Below, piece by piece: positions 38,132 through 46,411 of a stretch of DNA of 64,000 nucleotides. Numbering within the stretch: the stretch's first letter is position 1; each line of letters begins with the position of its first letter. The translations under genes were made by a program, and so were the position numbers. Source of the DNA: CAYQUC01 sp964514215 (GTDB taxonomy: Bacteria; Pseudomonadota; Gammaproteobacteria; UBA6429; Thiohalophilaceae); assembly GCA_964514215.1 (NCBI GenBank), contig CAZEPW010000003.1, forward strand, positions 1 to 64,000. Direction: 5' to 3'. The notes below the pieces were generated by a model. It did not search any database. It worked only from the letters and a program-made list of their open reading frames with translations, and was not told where the DNA came from.

Positions 38132-38159
38132 TTATCGGTAAGTTTAACTCAAAGCTTTA
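38132..38159 (-). promoter_or_regulatory. Sigma-28 (FliA)-like promoter of the HDOD gene
   Basis: On the minus strand TAAAG (38159-38155) and ACCGATAA (38139-38132) match the -35 and -10 of flagellar sigma-28 promoters (TAAA, about 15 nt, GCCGATAA). The gap between TAAA and the -10 is 16 nt here, and the -10 has one mismatch. The expected 5' UTR would be about 38 nt. Confidence 0.55.
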
Positions 38160-38254
38160 GCTTATGAAATTAAATTAATTAAAATCAATAACTTAGATTT
38201 CATTGAATAAAATACTGCAATTAGTTTAAGTAAATAAATTATGGAATATGACAC

Positions 38255-38281
38255 TCAAGTAAAAATTATTGATGTCGATAC
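38255..38281 (+). promoter_or_regulatory. Sigma-28 (FliA)-like promoter of motAB
   Basis: TCAAG (38255-38259) and GTCGATAC (38274-38281) lie with exactly 15 nt between TCAA and the -10, matching the spacing of the flagellar sigma-28 consensus. The motA ATG is 44 bp downstream of the -10. Mot genes are classic late sigma-28 targets, and fliA is in this window. Confidence 0.65.
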
Positions 38282-38325
38282 TGTAATTGAATAATAATTA
38301 ATTGAATGAGAGATATTATAACGAA

Positions 38326-39180
38326 ATGAAATTTATTATTGGTGTTGTATCAGTGTTTGCAGCGGTTATCGGTGGATATTTATTATCGCATGGCGATTTA
38401 TTATTGTTATATCAACCATTTGAATTATTAATTATCTTGGGTGGTGCATGTGGTTCATTTGTTATTGCTAATCCTAAAGAAGTTATTATAGGTTCGATAA
38501 AAGGTCTTATCGGTTTATTTAAAGGTTCGTTATACGCTAAGAAAAATTATATGGATGTTCTTGGTTTGATGTTTGATTTATTTTCAAAGTCAAGAAAGGA
38601 AGGTTTAATGGCTTTAGAGGCTGATATTGAAGAACCAGAGCAAAGTCCTATATTTCAAAAATACCCCAAAATTTTGTCGAATCATCACCTAGTTGATTTT
38701 GTTAGTGATTATTTGAGGTTAATGGTTGGTGGAAATATGAATGCCTTTGAATTAGAAAATTTAATGGATCTTGAGTTAGAAACACATCACCATGAAGCTG
38801 AAAAACCCAGTACGGCTGTCAATTTGATGTCAGATGGACTGCCTGCATTTGGTATTGTAGCAGCAGTTATGGGAGTAGTTATCACTATGGGCTTTATTTC
38901 TGAGCCTCCTGAGGTATTAGGTGCGCATGTTGGTGCAGCATTAGTTGGTACATTTTTGGGAATATTATTAGCCTATGGTTTTGTTGGACCAATGGCAACT
39001 GCAATGGCATCGCAGGTTGAAGAGGAAAGTAAGTTGTATGAGTGCATCAAGGTTTGTGTGCTTGCCACTCTAAATGGTTATACTCCTCAGATTGCTGTTG
39101 AATTTGGACGTAAGGCTTTATATTCTCATGTTAGACCTGGTTTTGTAGAGTTGGAAAGTTATATTAAAGATAATAAATAA
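38326..39180 (+). CDS. motA: Flagellar stator protein MotA
   Basis: MotA and MotB form the proton-driven stator. I chose the ATG at 38326 (284 residues), whose start 'MKFIIGVVSVFAAVIGGYLLSHGD' is that of known MotA proteins; the upstream TTG at 38302 adds eight unlike residues. Four membrane segments are seen at about 2-22, 32-52, 168-192 and 202-224. The cytoplasmic loop carries 'RKEGLMALE', and the helix-3 start has the conserved Pro ('DGLPAFGIVAAVMGVV'). motB follows after 15 bp. This is the MotA rather than the PomA/MotC branch by length. Confidence 0.94.
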   Translation: MKFIIGVVSVFAAVIGGYLLSHGDLLLLYQPFELLIILGGACGSFVIANPKEVIIGSIKGLIGLFKGSLYAKKNYMDVLGLMFDLFSKSRKEGLMALEADIEEPEQSPIFQKYPKILSNHHLVDFVSDYLRLMVGGNMNAFELENLMDLELETHHHEAEKPSTAVNLMSDGLPAFGIVAAVMGVVITMGFISEPPEVLGAHVGAALVGTFLGILLAYGFVGPMATAMASQVEEESKLYECIKVCVLATLNGYTPQIAVEFGRKALYSHVRPGFVELESYIKDNK

Positions 39181-39195
39181 ACAATAGGGTGACGC

Positions 39196-40086
39196 ATGGC
39201 TGATGATAAACGCCAACCGATAGTTGTTAAAAAAATTAATAAAGGTGGTCATGCTCATCATGGCGGTGCATGGAAGGTAGCATACGCTGATTTCGTAACA
39301 GCAATGATGGCATTTTTTTTAATGCTTTGGTTGTTGGGTTCTGCTAGTGGAGAACAAAGACAGGCTATAGCCGATTTTTTTCAAAACCCTTCTGCTGTAC
39401 AAGGGCCTGGCGGTGCGAGTACCAGTATGATTCAACTGGGAAGTGGTATGGAAATGCCAAAGTCGGGTGATGATGGAAAGAAAAAACAAGCAACGGATGA
39501 TGGCGATCCAGTTGATAGTAAAGATAATGAGGAAAATAAAAAAAATGAAAGAGAAAAAGCAAAAGATAGAAAACGTTTAGATTCATTATTAATTCAATTA
39601 AAAAAATCCATTGATAAGAGCAAAGCTTTAAAGCCTTTTAAAGATCAGTTGTTAATTGAACTTATGCCTGAAGGATTACGAGTTCAGATATTAGATAAAG
39701 AAAATAGGGCTATGTTTGAGTCGGCTAGTCCCGATCCTAAATATTATACCAAAGCTCTCTTGCGTGAAATAGCGGACACTATAAACTCAGTGCCAAATAA
39801 AATTAGTATCACAGGACACACTGATGCAATACCTTTTTCATCTAAACGGCGTAATTATAGTAATTGGGAATTATCATCTGCGCGTGCTAATTCAGCTCGT
39901 AGAGAGTTAATTATTGGAGGTTTAAATAAAAATAAAATTGCACGAGTCGTTGGTTTGGGTTCATCCGTTTTATTTGATAAGTCTCATCCTAAAGGGGCGA
40001 TAAATCGACGTATCAGTATTATCGTGATGAGCGGCGATAGTCTTAAAAATTTACATGTAAACGAAGGTAACGAAAAAAAACAATAA
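39196..40086 (+). CDS. motB: Flagellar stator protein MotB
   Basis: MotB anchors the stator to peptidoglycan and supplies the proton-carrying Asp. The 296-residue protein has the start 'VVKKINKGGHAHHGGAWKVA', a single membrane helix with the key Asp ('AYADFVTAMMAFFLMLWLLG'), a plug and charged linker rich in Lys/Asp/Glu (about 75-130), and an OmpA-like domain (about 150-285) with 'ITGHTDAIPF' and 'NWELSSARANSARRELI'. It lies next to motA, and rsgA is convergent downstream. The order motA-motB-rsgA-orn is like Pseudomonas. Confidence 0.95.
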   Translation: MADDKRQPIVVKKINKGGHAHHGGAWKVAYADFVTAMMAFFLMLWLLGSASGEQRQAIADFFQNPSAVQGPGGASTSMIQLGSGMEMPKSGDDGKKKQATDDGDPVDSKDNEENKKNEREKAKDRKRLDSLLIQLKKSIDKSKALKPFKDQLLIELMPEGLRVQILDKENRAMFESASPDPKYYTKALLREIADTINSVPNKISITGHTDAIPFSSKRRNYSNWELSSARANSARRELIIGGLNKNKIARVVGLGSSVLFDKSHPKGAINRRISIIVMSGDSLKNLHVNEGNEKKQ

Positions 40087-40182
40087 AAAGAAAAGTATCA
40101 AAAAATCCACCAATAAAAAACAAGGCCATTAATTATTTTGATATTTGAATTGAGTTTTAGATAAATAATCTCGTTGGATTTT

Positions 40183-41076
40183 TTATTCACTGATTATCCG
40201 CTTATAGCTTTGGTAACGTCGATTAATAATCATATTATTTTCAAGAGCTTTTTTTACAGCGCATTGAGGTTCGTTTAAATGCACACAATTTCTAAATTTA
40301 CATTGATCAATATAGGGTCTAAATTCTTTAAATGACCATGCTGCTTCAATATGATCGATATTCCATAATTTAAATTCTCGAACACCAGGTGAGTCAATTA
40401 TTGAACCGGTTTTAGATAAATGATAAAGAGTACTTGTGCTGGTAGTGTGTTTACCTAAATTTATTGAATCATTTAATTTTCGAGTTTTTAATTTTAGCTC
40501 GGGTAATAAGAAATTGATAAGGGATGATTTTCCTACACCAGATTGACCAACAAATATGCTGGTATGCTGATCTAGTTGTTCAGTAAATAAATTCATGGCA
40601 TTGGGATTTGTTGTGCTGGTGTAGAACAGTTGATAGTTTAATTTAGCATAAGCGTTAAATTTTTCTTTTATTGTTTTTAATTCTATATCATTCAATAAAT
40701 CTATTTTATTTATAATAATAACAGGTGTTATTTTTAATAGCTCAGCGGCGACTAAATAATTATCAATTAATGCGAAATCGTAATCTGGTTTTATAGCGCA
40801 GACAATTAACATTTGAGTAATGTTTGCGGCTATGGGTTTTATTATTCCGTTATTATTTGGTCTTGATAATAATGACGTTCTGGAATTTAATGCGGTAACA
40901 ATACCTTGTTTATCAGATATTTTTTCCCAAACTACGCTATCACCGCATACGATTGTAGATATTTTTTTTCTAGGAATGCAACGTATTAGTTGCCCAGTTG
41001 AATCTTCAATGATTAATTCGGCACCATGTTTGGCTATCACTAAGCCATTATTAGAATTTGTTTCTGTGTTTTGCAA
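40183..41076 (-). CDS. rsgA: Ribosome small subunit biogenesis GTPase RsgA
   Basis: RsgA is a circularly permuted GTPase that checks late 30S maturation. The 297-residue protein has an N-terminal OB fold and then the permuted order G4 (N123-K-I-D126), G1 (G177-Q-S-G-V-G-K-S) and G3 (D228-S-P-G231). A C-terminal zinc site follows with C259, C264, H266 and C272. All key residues are present. It heads a minus-strand neighbourhood: phhB, a cytochrome c and an M48 protease lie upstream with short spacing, so they may form one operon. Confidence 0.96.
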   Translation of the reverse strand: MQNTETNSNNGLVIAKHGAELIIEDSTGQLIRCIPRKKISTIVCGDSVVWEKISDKQGIVTALNSRTSLLSRPNNNGIIKPIAANITQMLIVCAIKPDYDFALIDNYLVAAELLKITPVIIINKIDLLNDIELKTIKEKFNAYAKLNYQLFYTSTTNPNAMNLFTEQLDQHTSIFVGQSGVGKSSLINFLLPELKLKTRKLNDSINLGKHTTSTSTLYHLSKTGSIIDSPGVREFKLWNIDHIEAAWSFKEFRPYIDQCKFRNCVHLNEPQCAVKKALENNMIINRRYQSYKRIISE

Positions 41077-41097
41077 ATTTTTTAATGCTCGACTTAG

Positions 41098-41418
41098 TTA
41101 TATTAGCTCGTTAATTTTGGCTGCGCAAATGAAATCATTTTTTGATATCCCTTGAACTGAATGGGTACAAAAGGAAATAATACAATGATTGTAACTAAGA
41201 GTAATATCAGGGTGATGGTTTTCTTGATGAATAATCCAAGCTACAGCATTAACAAAAGCAATAGTTTGGTAGTAATTTTTAAATTTAAACTTTTGGGTTA
41301 TGATTTTTTTTTCATAATCATAATCCCAATCGTTTATTTTAGTTAAGTAAAGTTTAATGTCTGATTCAGTTAATAAGTCTGGAGAGTTTGAACAATTACT
41401 GTTTATCAGACTATCCAT
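41098..41418 (-). CDS. phhB: 4a-hydroxytetrahydrobiopterin dehydratase
   Basis: This enzyme dehydrates pterin-4a-carbinolamine formed by aromatic amino acid hydroxylases. The 106-residue protein has the signature 'WIIHQENHHPDITLSYN' and 'THSVQGISKNDFICAAKI', with the conserved His residues. No phenylalanine hydroxylase gene is in the window, so it may serve another pterin-dependent enzyme or a moonlighting role. It lies between the cytochrome c gene and rsgA with gaps of 6 and 21 bp. The N-terminal 15 residues are Ser/Asn-rich and atypical. Confidence 0.9.
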   Translation of the reverse strand: MDSLINSNCSNSPDLLTESDIKLYLTKINDWDYDYEKKIITQKFKFKNYYQTIAFVNAVAWIIHQENHHPDITLSYNHCIISFCTHSVQGISKNDFICAAKINELI

Positions 41419-41424
41419 GGTGAT

Positions 41425-41727
41425 TTATTTCTTAAATTTATAGAATGAACTATTAAGATATTCAATAACATTGATTACTTCATCGTCATGGAATCCCGCA
41501 TTGGTATTAATGTCGCATGCTTTGACTCTTTGTACCAACATGGAGTAGTTTTTAACAAACCGATTTTCTCTGACATATATTTCAGAGCCATCTTTACCGT
41601 ATTTGGCAATATGGCATGATGTACAATTTTTATCATGTTCAATTTTACCATTTTTTAAATCAACCGCATTTGATTGATTTAAAATAAGCATTAAACTAAG
41701 CGACAAAATTAATTTAATTTTTATCAT
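41425..41727 (-). CDS. Small periplasmic cytochrome c
   Basis: The 100-residue protein has a Sec signal peptide (about 1-21, 'LILSLSLMLILNQSNA') and a single haem c motif C-T-S-C-H at about 35-39. A possible Met ligand lies in 'KNYSMLVQRV'. The C-terminus has 'DDEVINVIEYLNSSFYKF', the typical terminal helix of class I cytochromes c. The electron-transfer partner is unknown. It is between the M48 protease and phhB genes, with 13 and 6 bp gaps. Confidence 0.85.
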   Translation of the reverse strand: MIKIKLILSLSLMLILNQSNAVDLKNGKIEHDKNCTSCHIAKYGKDGSEIYVRENRFVKNYSMLVQRVKACDINTNAGFHDDEVINVIEYLNSSFYKFKK

Positions 41728-41740
41728 TTTAAAATCCTAA

Positions 41741-42988
41741 TTATCCTATTGAATGTTGATTTAAGTTCGCAATCCGAACAGAGGCAGGAGGATGCGAATC
41801 ATGAAAAGCTGAATACAAATGATCGGGTGTTAATGTATTCGCGTTTTCTTTATACAATTTAACAAGTGCTTGAATTAATATTTTAGCATCACTTTGTTGC
41901 GCAGCATAATTATCAGCTTCAAATTCATGCTTTCTACTAAAGTATGACATGATTGGTTGCAAGTAAATACTGAAAATTGGGGATACTAATAAAAATAAAA
42001 TTAAAGCCATGTGGGTTGATGGTGATTCTACACCAAGTGCGTTAAAAAATGGATTGTATTGCATTAACCAGCCTAGTAGTGCTAATGCCGATAAGCTTAT
42101 TGCTGCCATTACTATAATCTGTTTAATGATGTGTTTATGTTTAAAATGTCCAAGCTCATGTGCAAGAACAGCCTCTATTTCTTGCGCGTTGAGTGATTTA
42201 AGTAAGGTGTCAAAAAATACAATTCGTTTATTATTTCCCATTCCTGTGAAGTAAGCATTGCCATGGCTTGAACGTCGGGAACCATCCATGATGAAAATAC
42301 CATTATTTGAAAAGCCACATTTCTGTAATAATTGGTTTATTGTTTGCTTTAAAACCTCATCATCAAGTTCTTTAAACTTGTTGAATATTGGTGCAATAAA
42401 AGCTGGGTAGGCCCACATCATCAGTAAGCTGAACGACATCCAGACAAACCAGACGTAAAACCACCAATATTGACCTGCGCTGTCCATCAACCATAGCACG
42501 AGTGCCAGTAATGGTATGGCAAGCACTAACATGAGCGCGGTTTGTTTGATTATGTCGATAATGAAAATATTTAATGTTGTTTTATTAAAGCCAAATTGTT
42601 GCTCGATTTTAAATGTCCGATAAAGTCCAAAAGGTAAATCGATGGTACCCATCACTACGAATAAGCTTAGAAATACCGCAACTCCATTCCAGGGGGGGCT
42701 GAGATGATATTGCATAATATATTGGTCTAATAGTTGTAAGCCGCCGCCAATTGTCCAAGCAAGCAAGAGTAGGCTACCAAAAACGAGCTCTATTATACTA
42801 AATTTGAGTTTAACGGTAGTATAATCAGCCGCTTTTTGGTGTTCTACTAACTCAATTTTATCTGCAAATTCATCTGGCACATGGGCTCGGTGTGCCTTGA
42901 TATTTGAAATATTTCGTTGAATAAGCCAAAGTTGGATGAATACTGAACAAAATAATGCCAGTAAAAATACTATGGTAATTACATGCAT
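41741..42988 (-). CDS. M48 family (Ste24-like) membrane metalloprotease
   Basis: The 415-residue protein has several membrane segments (about 1-20, 65-90, 100-120, 150-175, 178-200, and two after the active site). The zinc motif HELGHF sits at the start of a helix ('VLAHELGHFKHKHI'), with the third ligand in 'HEFEADNYA'. Length and layout fit the CAAX prenyl protease 1/Ste24-like group rather than the shorter HtpX. The bacterial substrates are not known; membrane protein quality control is likely. It is the first gene of the minus-strand group ending in rsgA and is divergent from orn. Confidence 0.9.
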   Translation of the reverse strand: MHVITIVFLLALFCSVFIQLWLIQRNISNIKAHRAHVPDEFADKIELVEHQKAADYTTVKLKFSIIELVFGSLLLLAWTIGGGLQLLDQYIMQYHLSPPWNGVAVFLSLFVVMGTIDLPFGLYRTFKIEQQFGFNKTTLNIFIIDIIKQTALMLVLAIPLLALVLWLMDSAGQYWWFYVWFVWMSFSLLMMWAYPAFIAPIFNKFKELDDEVLKQTINQLLQKCGFSNNGIFIMDGSRRSSHGNAYFTGMGNNKRIVFFDTLLKSLNAQEIEAVLAHELGHFKHKHIIKQIIVMAAISLSALALLGWLMQYNPFFNALGVESPSTHMALILFLLVSPIFSIYLQPIMSYFSRKHEFEADNYAAQQSDAKILIQALVKLYKENANTLTPDHLYSAFHDSHPPASVRIANLNQHSIG

Positions 42989-43212
42989 ATGACTAATTAA
43001 TACTCCGATTTACTAAATAACACGATCATAATAATTGTTAAATCATTTAAGTTTCGATACTGTATATTGGCATCATTTAACCCCAAATAAGTTTAGAATA
43101 TATCATGATTATGCTATTTAAGTTTTAGTTTAATGATGCTGTAGGGCTACTTTTGATAGCAAGCTTGAATAAAAGCAGCTAAATACTAAGAATAATAAGG
43201 AATAAAGATAAT

Positions 43213-43764
43213 ATGACTCAAAATGCTAATAATTTAATTTGGATCGACCTTGAAATGACAGGATTGGATACAGTTAATGATGTAATCATTGAAATAGCCA
43301 CTATTGTAACTGATGGTGATCTTAATATTTTAGGTGAAGGTCCGGTATTTGCGATTAAGCAAGAAAAATCAACTATGAGTGCAATGGATGATTGGAATAC
43401 CAAACAGCATGGTAATTCAGGATTAACTGAACGTGTATTGCAAAGTTCAACTACGGCCCAGCAAGCTGAAATGGCTACCATCGAGTTTTTAGAGCAGTAT
43501 GTTGCGAAAGGGGTGTCACCAATGTGTGGTAATAGTATCTGCCAAGATCGACGTTTTATGGCTAGGTTAATGCCAAATCTTGAAGATTATTTTCTGTATC
43601 GTAACTTAGATGTTAGTACTATCAAAGAATTGGCTAAAAGGTGGTCACCGAAAATCAGTGATGCTGTTAAAAAGCAAGGCACGCATTTGGCGATGGCCGA
43701 TATTGTGGATTCTATTGAAGAATTAAAACATTATCGTGATAATTTTTTTATTCTACCTAAGTAA
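43213..43764 (+). CDS. orn: Oligoribonuclease Orn with substituted catalytic Asp
   Basis: Orn is the DEDDh 3'-5' exoribonuclease that degrades dinucleotides such as pGpG, the product of c-di-GMP breakdown. The 183-residue protein aligns with E. coli Orn along its whole length: D12-L-E14, 'MCGNSICQDRRFM' with the third acidic residue, and 'KKQGTH' with H158. However, the motif THQAMDD reads T-H-L-A-M-A162-D163, so the metal-binding D162 is Ala. The codon is GCC at 43696-43698. The rest of the gene is well conserved, so it is either an inactive enzyme, one using D163, or a sequence error. Confidence 0.93.
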   Translation: MTQNANNLIWIDLEMTGLDTVNDVIIEIATIVTDGDLNILGEGPVFAIKQEKSTMSAMDDWNTKQHGNSGLTERVLQSSTTAQQAEMATIEFLEQYVAKGVSPMCGNSICQDRRFMARLMPNLEDYFLYRNLDVSTIKELAKRWSPKISDAVKKQGTHLAMADIVDSIEELKHYRDNFFILPK

Positions 43765-43888
43765 TTTTAATGCAATTCTAGTTGCTTAGACAAACTTAAC
43801 TCCTCATTTATAGTCAACTTATTGGCAGAAATAATTCTGCTTCAACTAACTAACTGAAATTTTTACAATTATTTTTAGACACCTCCTA

Positions 43889-43904
43889 TGGCATGTGTTT
43901 TGCA
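43889..43904 (+). promoter_or_regulatory. Sigma-54 promoter upstream of fliL
   Basis: TGGCATGTGTTTTGCA matches the sigma-54 consensus TGGCACG-N4-TTGC in all key positions, with GG and GC at the required spacing. Transcription should start near 43915, just upstream of the fliL RBS. In Pseudomonas and Vibrio, fli export genes are RpoN-dependent and FleQ/FlrC-activated, which fits. Confidence 0.85.
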
Positions 43905-43934
43905 CATTTAGCTTTAATTAGGAGGAATTTAATT

Positions 43935-44495
43935 GTGGCTGAAAAAAATGATGTTGAATTAGCATCGGGTAAATCGGGCGTTAGCATGAAAATGCTAATT
44001 ATTATTGGTGTTGTTGTTGTTGTATTAATTGCAGCATCGATTGGCATAACCATGATGTTAGTTTCCGGAAATTCCGAGAAAAAACCTCCTAGTACATCTG
44101 AAGATTCATCCCAAACTGAGCACAGTGCAGTAAACAGCAAACCTGCGGTTTATTTTTTATTAAAACCTGATTTTGTAATTAATTTTGAAAGTGATGGCAA
44201 TGCCAATTTTCTTTCGGTTAGTGTTCAGCTGATGGCTCGTGATAATAAACCTATTTCTGTTATTGAATCTCATATGCCAGTGCTGAGAAATAATGTTTTA
44301 TTATTGTTAAGCGCACAAAAATACGATGAAGTTCGTACTACCGAAGGAAAAGAAAAATTAAGAAAAGATATCTTAAATATCGTTAAGAAAATTATTGATG
44401 ATGAAAATAAAACGTTAAAGGAAAAAAATGGCGAAGATTTTCATAAAGTAGATTACATTGAAGCGATATATTTTACTGGTTTCATAATGCAATAG
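43935..44495 (+). CDS. fliL: Flagellar basal body-associated protein FliL
   Basis: FliL is a single-pass inner membrane protein that surrounds and supports the stator. I chose the GTG at 43935 because AGGAGG lies 9 nt before it and the predicted transcript begins near 43915; the ATG at 43893 overlaps the sigma-54 promoter. The 186-residue protein has one membrane segment (about 20-42), a Ser/Pro-rich linker, and a periplasmic domain ('LKPDFVINFESDGNANFLSV', then 'MPVLRNNVLLLLSAQKYDEV'). It opens the long fli-flh operon. fliM follows after 8 bp. Confidence 0.94.
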   Translation: MAEKNDVELASGKSGVSMKMLIIIGVVVVVLIAASIGITMMLVSGNSEKKPPSTSEDSSQTEHSAVNSKPAVYFLLKPDFVINFESDGNANFLSVSVQLMARDNKPISVIESHMPVLRNNVLLLLSAQKYDEVRTTEGKEKLRKDILNIVKKIIDDENKTLKEKNGEDFHKVDYIEAIYFTGFIMQ

Positions 44496-44503
44496 GAAAT
44501 GAT

Positions 44504-45532
44504 ATGTCAGTAAATGATTTATTATCACAAGATGAAATTGATGCACTGTTGCATGGTGTTGATAGCGGTGATGTTAGTACTGAAAATGAAGACCAATTAG
44601 ATGGTGTTGCACGGCAGTTTGATTTTGCTAGCCAAGATCGAATCGTACGCGGAAGAATGCCTACACTTGAAATGATTAATGAACGATTTGCACGTTTGTT
44701 TCGAATTAGTTTGTTTAATTTATTAAGACGAACTCCAGAAATTTCTGTTGGCGGGGTTCAGATGTTAAAGTTTTCGGAATATATGTTAAGTTTATTTGTT
44801 CCGACCAGTTTAAATCTAATTAAAGTTCGTCCATTACGTGGAACTGCACTTTGTGTTATTGATCCTAAGTTGGTTTTCATTTTAGTTGATAATTTTTTTG
44901 GGGGAGACGGTCGGTTTCATACGAAAATTGAGGGTAGGGAATTTACACCAACGGAACGTAGAGTAATAAGCATTATTTTAGAAAAAATATTTTCTGATTT
45001 GGTTGAAGCTTGGGCACCGGTGATGCCTGTTAAGTTTGAATTTTTAAATATGGAAGTGAATCCTCAATTTGCAAATATAGTTAGTCCGACCGAAGTGGTT
45101 GTAGTTACGACGATACACGTTGAATTAGAAGGCGGGGGCGGTGATTTGCATATTACTATGCCATATTCAATGATTGAACCTATCAGAGAAGTGTTAGATG
45201 CAGGTGTTCAAAGTGATGTTACTGAAATAGATGAACGTTGGCCGATAACATTAAGAGATGAAATTCAAGCAGCCGAAGTAGAATTAAAATCAATATTAAC
45301 AGACACTACAGTTACGTTACGCAGTGTTTTGGATTTTATACCCGGTGATATTATTCCCATTGAAATACCCGAGTCAGTTGTATTGTATGTGGAAGATGTA
45401 CCTGTGATTCGGGGACAGTATGGGGTTTCACGGGGTAGCATGGCGATAAAAGTTAAGGAAGTAATCGAACGTTCTGCAATGAGTGCTGATTGCTTACCAA
45501 TGTTGTTAGAGACAGGAGATAAAGATGAGTGA
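44504..45532 (+). CDS. fliM: Flagellar motor switch protein FliM
   Basis: FliM forms the middle of the C-ring and binds CheY-P. The 342-residue protein starts with the CheY-binding peptide 'LSQDEIDALLHGV'. The middle domain contains the GGXG motif ('FFGGDGR') and 'MPTLEMINERFARLFRISLF'. A SpoA domain ends the protein ('DIIPIEIPESVVLYVEDVPV'). It overlaps fliN by eight bases. Confidence 0.97.
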   Translation: MSVNDLLSQDEIDALLHGVDSGDVSTENEDQLDGVARQFDFASQDRIVRGRMPTLEMINERFARLFRISLFNLLRRTPEISVGGVQMLKFSEYMLSLFVPTSLNLIKVRPLRGTALCVIDPKLVFILVDNFFGGDGRFHTKIEGREFTPTERRVISIILEKIFSDLVEAWAPVMPVKFEFLNMEVNPQFANIVSPTEVVVVTTIHVELEGGGGDLHITMPYSMIEPIREVLDAGVQSDVTEIDERWPITLRDEIQAAEVELKSILTDTTVTLRSVLDFIPGDIIPIEIPESVVLYVEDVPVIRGQYGVSRGSMAIKVKEVIERSAMSADCLPMLLETGDKDE

Positions 45533-45950
45533 TTCTGAAACACCTGATGATGCAGATGTAATGGATGAATGGGCTGATGCGTTAAATGAGGCTGGCGATA
45601 CTCCATCTGATGCGCCAGCGGTTGTAGAAAGTGATGATGTTGAAAAAGCAGAATTACAAGATTTAAAAAATAATCCCACTGGGGATAGTGACGTTAGTAT
45701 GGATGTGTTGCTCGATATTCCAGTAACTATTTCAATGGAAATTGGTCGTACTAAAATAAATATTCGTAATTTATTACAGTTAAACCAGGGGTCAGTTGTT
45801 GAACTCGATAGATTAGCCGGTGAGCCGCTCGATGTGATTGTTAATGGAACATTGATAGCGCATGGTGAAGTTGTTGTCGTTAATGAAAAATTTGGGATTC
45901 GTTTAACGGATGTTATTAGTCCTGCTGAGCGAGTAAAGAAATTGAAGTGA
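45525..45950 (+). CDS. fliN: Flagellar motor switch protein FliN
   Basis: FliN builds the base of the C-ring and helps receive export substrates. The 141-residue protein has an acidic N-terminal tail (about 1-55) and a C-terminal SpoA domain with 'LDIPVTISMEIGRTKINIRN', 'GSVVELDRLAGEPLDVIVNG' and 'VVVNEKFGIRLTDVI'. Overlaps with fliM (8 nt) and fliO (4 nt, GTGA) show translational coupling. Confidence 0.97.
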   Translation: MSDSETPDDADVMDEWADALNEAGDTPSDAPAVVESDDVEKAELQDLKNNPTGDSDVSMDVLLDIPVTISMEIGRTKINIRNLLQLNQGSVVELDRLAGEPLDVIVNGTLIAHGEVVVVNEKFGIRLTDVISPAERVKKLK

Positions 45951-46411
45951 AAATTTCGATGATAATATCAAAATATTTTTTCATTAGTTTTTTGTTGTTT
46001 TTATATGATGTTAATTATGCCTTGTCTGTCGAGCGCAAATTATCAACTGAACCTGATAAGGTTTTATCTGATCCGGTTGGAGTGAGTCAATTTCTTCAAA
46101 TGTTTTTAGGTTTGTTGTTAGTCATATTTTTAATTTTGGGACTTGCATGGTTGGTTAAACGTATTAATAATTTTCAAGGTAATATGAATGGTGTGTTGAA
46201 ATTGTTGAGCATGATATCAGTTGGACAACGAGAAAAAATTGCCTTGGTTCAAGTTGGTGAGCAACAATTATTGATTGGTATTGCTTCGGGAAAAGTTAAC
46301 ACTTTATTAGTGCTAGAGAAAAATATTGAGAATGGAGACATTGCTCGAACTTCTATTAGTTTTGCAGATAAGTTATCTGCTGTTTTAAAGGATAAAGTGG
46401 TTAAGTCATGA
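45947..46411 (+). CDS. fliO: Flagellar biosynthesis protein FliO
   Basis: FliO assists assembly of the FliPQR export gate. The 154-residue protein has a cleavable-looking N-terminal hydrophobic segment (about 5-25), one membrane helix at about 50-70 ('MFLGLLLVIFLILGLAWLVKR'), and a cytoplasmic SpoA-like part ('ISVGQREKIALVQVGEQQLL'). It starts at GTG overlapping the fliN stop and overlaps fliP by four bases. FliO sequences are poorly conserved; position makes this call firm. Confidence 0.9.
   Translation: MKISMIISKYFFISFLLFLYDVNYALSVERKLSTEPDKVLSDPVGVSQFLQMFLGLLLVIFLILGLAWLVKRINNFQGNMNGVLKLLSMISVGQREKIALVQVGEQQLLIGIASGKVNTLLVLEKNIENGDIARTSISFADKLSAVLKDKVVKS

Noticed and set aside
40101..40186. 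AAAAAATCCA...TGGATTTTTT inverted repeat between motB and rsgA as a terminator
   Set aside because: The arms are about 60 bp apart and A/T-rich; a compact hairpin is not formed, so it was not listed.
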